From the NCBI RefSeq assembly GCF_034313965.1, contig NZ_JAVIWQ010000001.1, positions 1 through 36,750 on the forward strand: a stretch of 36,750 nucleotides of DNA. The letters are read 5' to 3'. The stretch's first letter is position 1; each line of letters opens with the position of its first letter. This document shows, piece by piece, positions 23,596 to 31,273 of the stretch. The DNA is from Herbaspirillum sp. RTI4 (GTDB taxonomy: Bacteria; Pseudomonadota; Gammaproteobacteria; Burkholderiales; Burkholderiaceae_D). The position numbers and the translations under genes are program-made. The notes beneath the pieces are model-generated. The model did no database searches, was not told the origin of the DNA, and saw only the letters and a list, made by a program, of their open reading frames with translations.

Positions 23596-23804
23596 TTTTT
23601 ACTGCCCTTCCGCACTTTGTCCCGTAGACCAAAAAATGCGGGACCCGACCAGCGGGTGCCGCTGATGTCGTTGGCGATGGCGGTCAGGCTGCGGTAGCTT
23701 TTGCCGAGATAGTCGAACTGGCCGTCCGGCAGAACCAGGACCCGGTGCGTCGCACCGGCGAATTCGCGAATCAGGTCACAACGTCTAATGTTATCGTTTT
23801 TCAT
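23592..23804 (-). CDS. DUF2924-type protein, C-terminal part only
   Basis: About 70 residues: RRCDLIREFAGATHRVLVLP, DGQFDYLGKSYRSLTAIAND, ISGTRWSGPAFFGLRDKV. This is the conserved C-terminus of DUF2924 proteins, which normally have a further ~80-100 N-terminal residues and stand directly upstream of this recombinase type. The N-terminal half is absent, and the sequence upstream belongs to the divergent fic promoter, so the module was probably cut there. ATG 23804 may be a fortuitous start. Confidence 0.7.
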   Translation of the reverse strand: MKNDNIRRCDLIREFAGATHRVLVLPDGQFDYLGKSYRSLTAIANDISGTRWSGPAFFGLRDKVRKGSKK

Positions 23805-23831
23805 CAAACTGCATCATTATTTAATGAAATT

Positions 23832-23860
23832 TTGCATTGGCGATCGTTTTTGCGCATAAT
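23832..23860 (+). promoter_or_regulatory. Sigma-70-like promoter of the Fic gene
   Basis: TTGCAT (23832-23837), a 17-bp spacer and CATAAT (23855-23860). The start codon of the Fic gene is at 23867, only six bases after the -10 box and about where transcription would begin, so the mRNA may be leaderless. There is no Shine-Dalgarno sequence before that ATG. Confidence 0.5.
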
Positions 23861-23866
23861 TAGCAC

Positions 23867-25462
23867 ATGGAAACCCAAAATTTAATCGGCGGGGCATGGC
23901 TAGCTGCTAATTACGGCATCGAGCCAGTCATGCCACTCCAAACGTTTAGTCGCATTGGTGGACGCCGTGCGACACAAGTTTTAGAGGGTATTACTACCGA
24001 GACCTATGTGGAAAGTATGCGTCCAAGCGCGACCTTGCGTGGACATCTCACTTTTCATCTCAAGCATGAAGTCCCCCACCTAGAGTTGCTGTCGCAGGTA
24101 TTTGCAAAATTTGATCCGCGAGAGCTGACAGACTGGGTGGCTGATGAACCATCCGGTCAGTATGCCAAGCGAGCCGGATTTCTTTATGAGTTCCTAACTG
24201 GCCAAGCCCTAGAGATTAGTGCAGAAATTGCTGGCGGCTACATTGATGTCATGGATGGGACAAAGCTAGTAGTTGCCTCACCAAAACATTCAGTCCCCAA
24301 TCGGCGCTGGCGGGTGCGGGACAATCTACCAGGCACGCGCGTCTTTTGCCCGGTCATCCGCAAAACAGCAGATTTAGTTAAAGCCATGGGTCTAGATGTG
24401 TCAGGTCTAATTAACGATCTGGCACTGGAATTTGGCGAAGAATTGTTAATGCGCTCGGCCGTCTGGATGACGCTGCGTGAGAGCAAGTCGAGCTTTGCGA
24501 TTGAGGGCGAAGCAGATCAATCCGATCGCATTCAGCGTTTTGCAGACGTACTGTCTCGCCGCAGTGGACAAGGATCGTGGCCTTTAAATCAGGCAGCACT
24601 GGCCGAATTGCAATCTGAAATCCTAGGCAAGCGAACAACCTTGCAACACTTTGGCATTCGCCAGTCTCCGGTGTTCGTTGGCGAAGTCGCGCGCTACCAA
24701 GAAGTCGTTCACTACATCGCACCACCAGCTGAAGATGTCACAGAGATGCTTGAAGGATTGGCCACCTTTTTGGAGCGTACCCAAGGACAATCCTCAGTGA
24801 TGCGTAGCGCTGTAGCGGCCTTTGGGTTTGTGTATATACACCCATTGGCTGATGGAAATGGACGTGTGCATCGCTTCCTGATCAACGATATTTTGCGACG
24901 CGATGGTGCGGTGAAAGATCCGATGATCCTGCCGGTTTCATCTCTAATTACAAGCGATCAAACTGAACGTCATGCCTATGACCGCATTCTTGATGAAATT
25001 TCGCGACCATTGATGAAGTCGTTGGCCGGGCTCTATGAATTTGCGCCCACTTACATCACCTATCCAGATGACATTCGTTCAAATTTTGTATTTCATGGCA
25101 ACGACAGTGCCAGGCATACATGGCGACTCCTAGACCTGACGCGACATGTGACCTATTTGGCCCATGTGTTAGATCGCACGATCCGCGAGGATATGCGAGA
25201 GGAATCTCGTTACATGCGCAGCCACGCCCAAGCAAGAACAGCAATCAAAGATATCGTCGAGATGCCTGATATGCAAATTGACAGAATCATTCGATCAGCA
25301 GAGGCAAACCAGGGAAAACTCTCCAATGTGTTGACCAAGGAAATTCCAATCCTTGGGGAGTCTGGCGTTTGGGACGCAATCGTGAAGGCGATTGAAATTG
25401 CTTTTCGAGATGGACCCAAGGCGAGTACCGTGAACAAATATGCCAGTGGAAATCCAAGGTGA
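23867..25462 (+). CDS. Fic-family AMP transferase
   Basis: A 531-residue protein. The Fic motif is HPLADGNGRVHR (about 325-336) with the catalytic His and the phosphate-binding GNGR. The autoinhibitory helix motif (S/T)xxxE(G/N) is present as SFAIEG (about 209-214), upstream of the Fic core as in class II Fic proteins. The N-terminal ~190 residues (YVESMRPSATLRGHLTFHLK, LYEFLTGQALEISAEIAGGY) form a DUF4172-like or other accessory region that I do not place firmly. Fic enzymes transfer AMP, or another nucleotide part, to target proteins. The gene is monocistronic and divergent from the recombinase operon. Confidence 0.9.
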   Translation: METQNLIGGAWLAANYGIEPVMPLQTFSRIGGRRATQVLEGITTETYVESMRPSATLRGHLTFHLKHEVPHLELLSQVFAKFDPRELTDWVADEPSGQYAKRAGFLYEFLTGQALEISAEIAGGYIDVMDGTKLVVASPKHSVPNRRWRVRDNLPGTRVFCPVIRKTADLVKAMGLDVSGLINDLALEFGEELLMRSAVWMTLRESKSSFAIEGEADQSDRIQRFADVLSRRSGQGSWPLNQAALAELQSEILGKRTTLQHFGIRQSPVFVGEVARYQEVVHYIAPPAEDVTEMLEGLATFLERTQGQSSVMRSAVAAFGFVYIHPLADGNGRVHRFLINDILRRDGAVKDPMILPVSSLITSDQTERHAYDRILDEISRPLMKSLAGLYEFAPTYITYPDDIRSNFVFHGNDSARHTWRLLDLTRHVTYLAHVLDRTIREDMREESRYMRSHAQARTAIKDIVEMPDMQIDRIIRSAEANQGKLSNVLTKEIPILGESGVWDAIVKAIEIAFRDGPKASTVNKYASGNPR

Positions 25463-25478
25463 TAGCAGTTCAAGTGTG

Positions 25479-25545
25479 AAATGCGGAATCGAACCCGCGT
25501 CCGCAAGTTCGAACCCGACGCATGAGGGTGCGTCATCTAGTCGCT
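25479..25545 (-). other. tRNA/tmRNA 3'-end-like remnant
   Basis: On the minus strand the sequence contains GCGGGTTCGATTCCGC, a T-arm-like hairpin with the GTTCGATTC loop. It is preceded by a hairpin GACGCA-CCCTCA-TGCGTC and a second GGGTTCGAAC. No complete cloverleaf or acceptor stem can be drawn. It may be a leftover of a tRNA- or tmRNA-targeted integration event, or a chance likeness. Confidence 0.3.
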
Positions 25546-25656
25546 AGGCCTTGATGGCATTGAGTTTTGTGTTTCCCGCAGTAGCTGGGGCTAACCAGCA
25601 TTGCTTGTTCTTGAGTCGTTTGTTGTCGGCAGCGACCCCACCAGCAGATCGAGAGC

Positions 25657-26394
25657 GTGCTGAAAAATATTCCGGTGGAAGAAATCTGGGGTGTGGGCCG
25701 ACGTCTGACGATGGCCTTGAACCAGCGGGGCATTGATACCGTGCTGCAGTTACGAGATGCCGATGTTGCCGCCATGCGCCAGGGTTTTGGGGTGGTGATG
25801 GAAAAGACTATCCGGGAACTGCGCGGTGAAGCCTGTATTGAGTTGGAAGAAGTTGCCCCGCCGAAGAAGCAGATCGTCAATAGCCGTTCGTTTGGCCACG
25901 CCGTGACCACCATCGAGGATTTGCAGGATGCGCTGGCGCACTTTGTCAGCAACGCGGCGAGGAAACTGCGCGATCAGCATTCGCTCGCTGGCCTGTTGCA
26001 GGTGTTCATCATGACGGATCGGTTCAGGGAAGATCGCCCGCAATACTGCCCGAGCATCACGATCCCGCTCACCGTTCCTACGGCGCATACCATGGTGTTG
26101 CAGGGTTGGGCGGTGGCCGGGCTTGCGGCTATTTATCAGTCTGGATTTCACTACAAGAAGGCGGGTGTCATTCTCAGCGATATAGGTGACGCCTCGCTGT
26201 ATCAAGGCGATCTCTTCGCTGCCGCACCGAAAAATCCCGCGCTGATGACGACACTGGATGCGATCAACACTCGCTACGGCAAGGGCACATTGAAGCTCAG
26301 TCAGGACAGTTCAAGGCCGTCATGGAAAATGCGGCAGGAAAGGAAATCACCGGAATACACGACCAACTGGGATGAATTGCCGGTTTGCGAGTGA
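25657..26394 (+). pseudogene. UmuC-like polymerase V catalytic subunit, C-terminal fragment
   Basis: It encodes 245 residues starting in KNIPVEEIWGVGRRLTMALN, the thumb-side helix-hairpin-helix region of Y-family polymerases, through VNSRSFGHAVTTIEDLQDAL to the usual UmuC C-terminus (WDELPVCE). The N-terminal palm and finger regions with the catalytic acidic residues are absent. The 100 bases upstream do not encode them in any frame. It is inactive as a polymerase. umuDC-like genes are common on plasmids; this one was truncated by rearrangement near the tRNA-like remnant. Confidence 0.88.
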
Positions 26395-26696
26395 GCGATC
26401 CGCTTGTCTGGCTAGCATTCGGCCTAGTCTTTGTCAGTTATTGCGTAATATAAATGCCACCACCAATTTGTTCTGGTCTGTAGTCCACTACGCCATAGCC
26501 CTCGATCTTGGCGACTACGAACTCAGGGACAAGCTTGGCACCACGCAACGGCGTCTAAACCAGACCACAAATATTGCGGTTATTTTTTACAGCGTAGTTG
26601 CGTCGCTTTCAATGTTGTTAAAAACCGGTCATTTAACGGCAGGGGGCGGTTTACATACTTGAGCAATTATTCACTATGTGGCATAGTTTCTCAATT
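26395..26696. other. Spacer with a short unrecognised remnant
   Basis: The minus strand 26438-26554 reads KLVPEFVVAKIEGYGVVDYR then PEQIGGGIYITQ and stop, a natural-looking C-terminal peptide of unknown family with no start. The plus strand is open over 26372-26662 without family features. The last part should hold the promoter of the HTH-PAAR gene (TTGAGC, then TATGTG), which I cannot define well. Confidence 0.3.
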
Positions 26697-27368
26697 ATGG
26701 CGAACATAATCACTCTCAATAGCCCAGCCACAGAGTTGGGCGAATCGGTCAATACTCGTGCACGAGAAGATCTGGCCAAACGTATCAAGAACATTGTCGA
26801 CATCAATGGATGGACGCAAACCGAAGCGGGACGCTTGTGCGGGCAGTCGCAACCCCGAATCAGTGGCCTTTTGTCTGGCCATCTGTCGCGGTTTTCTCTG
26901 GACAACTTGCTCAAGATTGCTACGGTGCTGGAATACCACTCCAAGGATTTTCCAGACGACAAGCGCACCACCGAGAGTGCTCTTGAAATGATCGAAATGT
27001 TCAGGGCATTGGTGGACAGCCGACCTATCAAGGCGGTTTATGCGCTGGCCACAGTCGGTTCAAAGACCTTGCGAGGCGGCGAAGTGGTTACGTCCTCGAC
27101 GGAGATGAAAATTGGCGGCATGAGTGTTGCCCGCGTGGGAGACTTGATTCGCTACCCCAATGGTAGGGAAAGCGCGATTATTTCAGGAGCTGGCTATGCC
27201 GCCGTCTATGAAGGCAAGCCTTTGGCTATTGTGGGAAGCCACATTGAAAATGGCGACGTGATTGAATCCAGTCCCCAGAACGATGCAAAAATCATTGAGT
27301 ACGCGGACGATGAGGCGACCCCGGGCTTGCTTGAGCCGGGATATGCACCACCGACGGGGAAAGAATAA
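26697..27368 (+). CDS. Fusion of an XRE-type HTH domain and a PAAR spike-tip domain
   Basis: A 223-residue protein. Residues about 23-80 (AREDLAKRIKNIVDINGWTQ, TEAGRLCGQSQPRISGLLSG, HLSRFSLDNLLKIATVLEY) are the HTH of HigA2-like XRE antitoxins. A linker of about 30 residues follows. Residues about 111-180 (KAVYALATVGSKTLRGGEVV, MKIGGMSVARVGDLIRYPNG, AGYAAVYEGKPLAIVGSHIE) are a PAAR domain, the T6SS spike tip. The frame is continuous with no stop. An ATG at residue 98 or 101 could start a PAAR-only product. It is followed after two bases by a second PAAR gene, so it heads an effector operon. Confidence 0.75.
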   Translation: MANIITLNSPATELGESVNTRAREDLAKRIKNIVDINGWTQTEAGRLCGQSQPRISGLLSGHLSRFSLDNLLKIATVLEYHSKDFPDDKRTTESALEMIEMFRALVDSRPIKAVYALATVGSKTLRGGEVVTSSTEMKIGGMSVARVGDLIRYPNGRESAIISGAGYAAVYEGKPLAIVGSHIENGDVIESSPQNDAKIIEYADDEATPGLLEPGYAPPTGKE

Positions 27369-27370
27369 AC

Positions 27371-27931
27371 ATGTACCGGCGTCTATTCATTCGCGAGGGA
27401 GACACTCTCACTCCAGGTGGTGGCAGAGTGGAACCAAATCCACAGGAGTGGCCTGTCACCTATGACGGAAAACGTGCTTGCTTCGAGGGCGGCCCGGTGT
27501 ATTGCAATGCTTGCAAAAGCTGGGGCGTGACCAAGTGCGTTCCGCCTTATCGCCCCTATACGGGACCAAATGGTAGGCAAGCGAATTTAGATGGGGACTT
27601 GTGCCTTTGCAAATGCCCTACACCGCCACGCCTCAAAGCACTGGCTGACAATCACAGCATGAGCTTTGAAGGCCCTGAAATCATTGGTAATGGGGTGTCC
27701 TGGTTCCTCAACTCGGGTTACGACCCTGCGGCTCTCGGGATAAGCGCGGATCAGCGGTTCTTGATAACAGACGAAAATACTGGGGAGGTACTAGCAGGCG
27801 CAGCTTATGTGCTGGAATGCGAAGGCCATCAGGTGGAGGGCGTGACCGACTCGGACGGAATGACCCAAGCAATTCACGCCAAAGCAGCCGCCCAATCCGT
27901 AACGGTTTACCTCAAGGTGAGCGAAGCATGA
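27371..27931 (+). CDS. PAAR protein with TTR-like C-terminal extension
   Basis: A 186-residue protein. The PAAR part spans about 5-85 (FIREGDTLTPGGGRVEPNPQ, ACFEGGPVYCNACKSWG, NGRQANLDGDLCLCKCP), including a Cys set likely to bind metal at the cone tip. Residues about 128-183 (RFLITDENTGEVLAGAAYVL, GHQVEGVTDSDGMTQAIHAK) look like a transthyretin-type beta sandwich, used in T6SS to hook effectors. Its stop overlaps the next gene's start (ATGA), which points to the muramidase as its cargo. Confidence 0.82.
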   Translation: MYRRLFIREGDTLTPGGGRVEPNPQEWPVTYDGKRACFEGGPVYCNACKSWGVTKCVPPYRPYTGPNGRQANLDGDLCLCKCPTPPRLKALADNHSMSFEGPEIIGNGVSWFLNSGYDPAALGISADQRFLITDENTGEVLAGAAYVLECEGHQVEGVTDSDGMTQAIHAKAAAQSVTVYLKVSEA

Positions 27932-28464
27932 CCAATGCCAAACGTATCAAGATCGGCACCGGCCACACCACGCCATTGCATGACAAGACGCCTCAAACCA
28001 TCAAAGTGGACTCCCGGCCTATTCGCAAGGCAGAGAACGAGGAGTATCTGAAAAATGTCAATGTGAAAGCGTTTCTCTCCATGATTGGTATTGCAGAAGG
28101 CGGGGACTATCATGCCCTTTTTGGCTGGCACCATACATCAAAGTGGACGTTTACCAATGAGTCAACGCATCCTGGAGCGGGTAAGGACGGCAAGACGACG
28201 GCTGCTGGACTCTACCAAATCAATCGAGCTTGTTGGCTCGAAATGGGCCAAAAGGCGCAGGGATTAACAGACTTCTCTCCCCACACGCAAGACCTGATTG
28301 CGGTACAAAATATCAGAGCCTATAAAGCACTAAAGCCAATTATTGATGGTGATATTAAAACGGCGATTAATTTACTTAAGGCGAACCAGTGGGTTTCTTT
28401 TCAAGTACACCCATACAGCGATTTGGAAAGTTGGTATAAAGCGGCAGGCGGAGTCGTCAAGTGA
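27928..28464 (+). CDS. Muramidase effector, GH104/lambda-R-type lytic transglycosylase
   Basis: A 178-residue protein. The first ~40 residues are polar with no signal peptide. VKAFLSMIGIAEGGDYHALF carries the conserved Glu (about Glu57) of the lambda endolysin R/GH104 fold, and TTAAGLYQINRACWLEMGQK followed by FSPHTQDLIAVQNIRAYKAL matches the family's core helices. It should cleave peptidoglycan glycan strands. Lack of a signal peptide and coupling to a PAAR protein argue for T6SS delivery into the periplasm of target cells rather than phage lysis. It overlaps the genes on both sides. Confidence 0.82.
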   Translation: MTNAKRIKIGTGHTTPLHDKTPQTIKVDSRPIRKAENEEYLKNVNVKAFLSMIGIAEGGDYHALFGWHHTSKWTFTNESTHPGAGKDGKTTAAGLYQINRACWLEMGQKAQGLTDFSPHTQDLIAVQNIRAYKALKPIIDGDIKTAINLLKANQWVSFQVHPYSDLESWYKAAGGVVK

Positions 28465-28970
28465 GAAACATTTCCAAGTTCCTCTTCGCTTTCACCCTGT
28501 TCGTTGCTGTGGCATGCAATGCGGGTGAGTTACCAGATCCTTCTAAGTACCAAGCCGATCAGGCTAGTGTCACAGTGCTTGCCAAGCCAATCATCAAAAG
28601 CAAACTCGCACGCACTTTCAGGACTCGTATTACCGAAGGTGCGAAGTCAGGGCCAAATTTCGCTGGTCACTACACCGTTGTAAGGTGGGGCTGCGGTGCT
28701 GGCGCGTTCATGTTCGTTGTTGTCGATTCGATCACTGGAAAAATTTACGAGCCGCCCGAGTCATGCATTGCCCTTGCGGGAGATGAAAGAGATGCCTTTC
28801 TGGGGTCCGACAACTACAACCCAAGTTTTTCTTTGAATAGCAAATTGCTGCTTACAGTCGGCGTCGTCGATGGCCCAAAGGATGACCCGTATGGTCGTGC
28901 AAAGACTGTTTATCTATTCGATAAAGGGACATTTAAAAAGATATTCAAGGCGCACGCGGAACGCGAATAA
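28461..28970 (+). CDS. Secreted protein, probable immunity to the muramidase
   Basis: A 169-residue protein from a GTG overlapping the muramidase stop (GTGA), with GGAG seven bases upstream. The signal peptide SKFLFAFTLFVAVACNAG directs it to the periplasm, where an anti-muramidase protein is needed. The mature part has GAKSGPNFAGHYTVVRWGCG and YNPSFSLNSKLLLTVGVVDG, a domain seen in many secreted proteins of unknown function. Role inferred from order, coupling and location. Confidence 0.7.
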   Translation: MRNISKFLFAFTLFVAVACNAGELPDPSKYQADQASVTVLAKPIIKSKLARTFRTRITEGAKSGPNFAGHYTVVRWGCGAGAFMFVVVDSITGKIYEPPESCIALAGDERDAFLGSDNYNPSFSLNSKLLLTVGVVDGPKDDPYGRAKTVYLFDKGTFKKIFKAHAERE

Positions 28971-29144
28971 TAATCCAGGCGCTCTTGCAACATCGGCAAT
29001 CCCCCCTGATCGAAATGGTGAGCAGTAATACGACTGCTTTTTCTTCCCTGTATTGATCGGCTGGCGGAATTCAATTGTCGGTCGATGAGGTTTAGTTGGC
29101 AATGCTACTGCGCCTACAAGTGGTTTGGATGCCTGAATCGGCAA
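28914..29144 (-). CDS. Unrecognised short frame below the HigA-like gene
   Basis: The minus-strand frame is open from the HigA-like stop at 29193 down to 28914. It contains natural-looking sequence (PIQASKPLVGAVALPTKPHR, PTIEFRQPINTGKKKQ) before a less natural end that overlaps the immunity gene. No good start is visible (TTG at 29144). It may be a remnant of a gene once following higA, or readthrough debris. Confidence 0.2.
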   Translation of the reverse strand: MPIQASKPLVGAVALPTKPHRPTIEFRQPINTGKKKQSYYCSPFRSGGIADVARAPGLLFAFRVRLEYLFKCPFIE

Positions 29145-29192
29145 CTTATCAATTATTCTGACATAAGGTGGATAGTCATTGGTGTTCGCCTG

Positions 29193-29516
29193 TCACCGTG
29201 CCTCAACCGTACGCGCCTCAATACCTACTTTGAGGCGCATACGAACCACGCCAAATATGGCGGCCAAGTTGTCCATGCTCGGATTACCCTTTGGCGAGAG
29301 CATGCGATGCAGGCTTTTGCTTGGTTTCTGGGTCAACTCCGCAAGTCGCTCGAAACCTACTGTGGCGTTGACCAAGTCGCGCAAGATAAGGCGGGCAACG
29401 TCTGGTTCACCGTTCAAGAACGATGTGGCGGCTTCATCCAGTAGCGCTTTAGCGAACGCTGGATCTCGGTCGACGCGCTCGACAATGGTGTGTTTGAAAT
29501 CTCTCGTGAGTGCCAT
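29193..29516 (-). CDS. HigA-like antitoxin of a HigBA-type pair
   Basis: A 107-residue protein starting MALTRDFKHTIVERVDRDPA. FLNGEPDVARLILRDLVNAT then GFERLAELTQKPSKSLHRML and SPKGNPSMDNLAAIFGVVRM form the helix-turn-helix typical of antidote proteins encoded after a HigB/RelE-like toxin. The ATG follows the toxin stop by one base. It should bind the toxin and repress the shared promoter at 29888-29903. Confidence 0.85.
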   Translation of the reverse strand: MALTRDFKHTIVERVDRDPAFAKALLDEAATSFLNGEPDVARLILRDLVNATVGFERLAELTQKPSKSLHRMLSPKGNPSMDNLAAIFGVVRMRLKVGIEARTVEAR

Positions 29517-29517
29517 A

Positions 29518-29877
29518 TCAGGCCCCTTTCCGTTTGCTGTGTTTGATGGCATGGGATGCCTTTTTTCTGGCTTTGTACTCAATGTGCAAAGCCTTAGCTT
29601 GATCAATATCCCTCTGCTGCCCTCGCTTTGTCCCACCCCCAAACAGGATGATGAGCGTGTCGCCGTCCTTGGCGAGGTAGATGCGATAACCTGGTCCCCA
29701 GTCAATGACGTACTCGCCAATCCCATCGAACCACTTCACGCTTGATGTGTTACCCAGCCCCATTCTGACTTTGGCTGTCGCTACCTTGGCGGCAGCCTGG
29801 GCATCGAGATTATCAAACCATCTCTTGTAGGGATTAGTGCCGTCTTGACAAAGGTATTCTTCAACCGTAATCATCAT
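29518..29877 (-). CDS. HigB/RelE-like killer protein
   Basis: A 119-residue toxin of the phage-derived Gp49/HigB-like group: MITVEEYLCQDGTNPYKRWF, DNLDAQAAAKVATAKVRMGL, GIGEYVIDWGPGYRIYLAKD and TLIILFGGGTKRGQQRDIDQ, with the family's LxxGGxKxxQxxDI motif. Family members cleave ribosome-bound mRNA. Toxin-first order with the antitoxin directly downstream is typical of higBA. The ATG pair at 29877/29874 is preferred; a longer frame upstream has no support. Confidence 0.85.
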   Translation of the reverse strand: MMITVEEYLCQDGTNPYKRWFDNLDAQAAAKVATAKVRMGLGNTSSVKWFDGIGEYVIDWGPGYRIYLAKDGDTLIILFGGGTKRGQQRDIDQAKALHIEYKARKKASHAIKHSKRKGA

Positions 29878-29887
29878 ATTTTTAATG

Positions 29888-29903
29888 GTAACACATACGT
29901 TAC
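29888..29903 (-). promoter_or_regulatory. Operator-like palindrome of the HigBA-type pair
   Basis: GTAACACATACGTTAC, 5-bp perfect arms around six bases, lies 11 bases upstream of the toxin start. Its location fits autorepression by the HigA-like protein. Confidence 0.5.
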
Positions 29904-29989
29904 TATTAATGTTGCCGTAAGAACGACTCTTGGTCAATATAGATCAGGAGCATCGTTGACCAAAAACCTTGTTGTATTCGTTATCAGAT

Positions 29990-31264
29990 TCATTTTTCTT
30001 TGTGGTAATCAGCACCTGAGTCACCCCATGTTTGGTTCGCATACCACTGACAAAATGCCGTACGCAATGCAATGGATACCATGCACGCTAGCCCACGCCG
30101 TTGAATATCTTTACGGTAACCCTCTACCTCGCTTGCTTCTCGGAATGTGTGCAGCAAGACCAATTGTTTTTCTGCGCCCTGCTCTGCCCAGAGTTCATAC
30201 GCATCCTGAATTTGCTTGGCGGCCAACTTGGCGTCCTGCTGAGCTTTTTCTTGTTCCTGCGATATTTGGACAACTTTTTCTGCTTTCACGCGTGCCTCGA
30301 CAGCAGGTTCTGCTGAAGCTGCTGTGGCGTATTGACCGCTGAGGGCTTTTTTGAAAAATGCGGCTTTGGACTTGAGTGGCGTTACATTGGTGGCGTTCGC
30401 GCGTTGCTCTGTCAGCGCTACGGTTTTACGCAGTAGCACCAGGTTATGGGCCGCGTAGAGCGCCCTCGCCTCCTTCTGCGATACACCTAACCGAATAATG
30501 GATTCCAGCAAATTGCCGTCGAACGGTTTGTCGACTTCCGCTTCAAGTTCAGAAAGTGCTTTACGCGCGATCTTGAATTGCAGTTCTTCTATGCGACGGC
30601 CATTCTTGTGTTCGATGAGTTCGACAATCACATCGCTGACCTGGTTGACTTCTGCAATTGCAGGCCTCAAGACGTCACGTGAAAAGTACTTATATTCATC
30701 GGTCTCGCGCTTGGGATTGCCGGTCAGGCGTGGTTGCCACCATTGCCAGTGTTCACGATTGGTGACCTTACTGGGATTGGTAACGTAGCGAGAGCAAATT
30801 TCATAGAGCGCAATACTGGCACCCGTTTTTAATTTGCTATGAATTTCCAGCGTCAGTTTGGTATAGAAGCGGGGATCCATCAGTCGATCCCGAATGATTT
30901 GAGGAAGCGCCCATGCAATCGTGGTGGAGTTCCCAGCGGTAATAATACGCGCCTCAGATATCAGGCCGCTGACGCCCCACTCTTCCCTGTTTTCTTCCTT
31001 GTGATTCCACTCGATCGACGTTTCCTGCATTTGACGAAAGCATTCCTTAAGCCATTCGGAGTCTTTCGATGTAGTGATGTGCGCCATCACTTCTGAAATG
31101 GATCGGCTGTAGGTCTCTCTGATGCCATCCTGCTGTGAAAAATACAACAGCAAATTGAAAAGACGGCGGGTCCCCAGCGTTATCTTGCCCTTTTTGGGGT
31201 TGATCGCAATCGTTTCATTCGGACGGCGTACTGCCATGCCTGAGTTGCTGGGTACATTCTCCAT
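29990..31264 (-). CDS. Plasmid replication initiator, RepB/Rep_3 family
   Basis: A 424-residue protein. RRPNETIAINPKKGKITLGT starts the first winged-helix domain (RLFNLLLYFSQQDGIRETYS). LEIHSKLKTGASIALYEICS leads to the second winged helix (FSRDVLRPAIAEVNQVSDVI, VELIEHKNGRRIEELQFKIA), the order found in Rep_3 initiators that bind iterons and open the origin. The C-terminal third is charged and coiled-coil-like (EQEKAQQDAKLAAKQIQDAY). I preferred ATG 31264; a TTG three codons upstream and an ATG at 31237 are alternatives. It is divergent from parAB across a C-rich region that probably holds the origin. Confidence 0.85.
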   Translation of the reverse strand: MENVPSNSGMAVRRPNETIAINPKKGKITLGTRRLFNLLLYFSQQDGIRETYSRSISEVMAHITTSKDSEWLKECFRQMQETSIEWNHKEENREEWGVSGLISEARIITAGNSTTIAWALPQIIRDRLMDPRFYTKLTLEIHSKLKTGASIALYEICSRYVTNPSKVTNREHWQWWQPRLTGNPKRETDEYKYFSRDVLRPAIAEVNQVSDVIVELIEHKNGRRIEELQFKIARKALSELEAEVDKPFDGNLLESIIRLGVSQKEARALYAAHNLVLLRKTVALTEQRANATNVTPLKSKAAFFKKALSGQYATAASAEPAVEARVKAEKVVQISQEQEKAQQDAKLAAKQIQDAYELWAEQGAEKQLVLLHTFREASEVEGYRKDIQRRGLACMVSIALRTAFCQWYANQTWGDSGADYHKEK

Positions 31265-31273
31265 GGGGGACAA

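Noticed and set aside
22951..23697. 248-residue plus-strand frame
   Set aside because: It is antisense to the serine recombinase and has no family features.
27928..28464. Prophage endolysin
   Set aside because: No holin, spanin or phage structural genes nearby, and it is translationally coupled to a PAAR gene and a secreted partner.
16353..28970. A complete type VI secretion system
   Set aside because: Only VgrG, PAAR, effector and immunity genes occur; no Tss sheath, Hcp, ClpV or membrane-complex genes are present.
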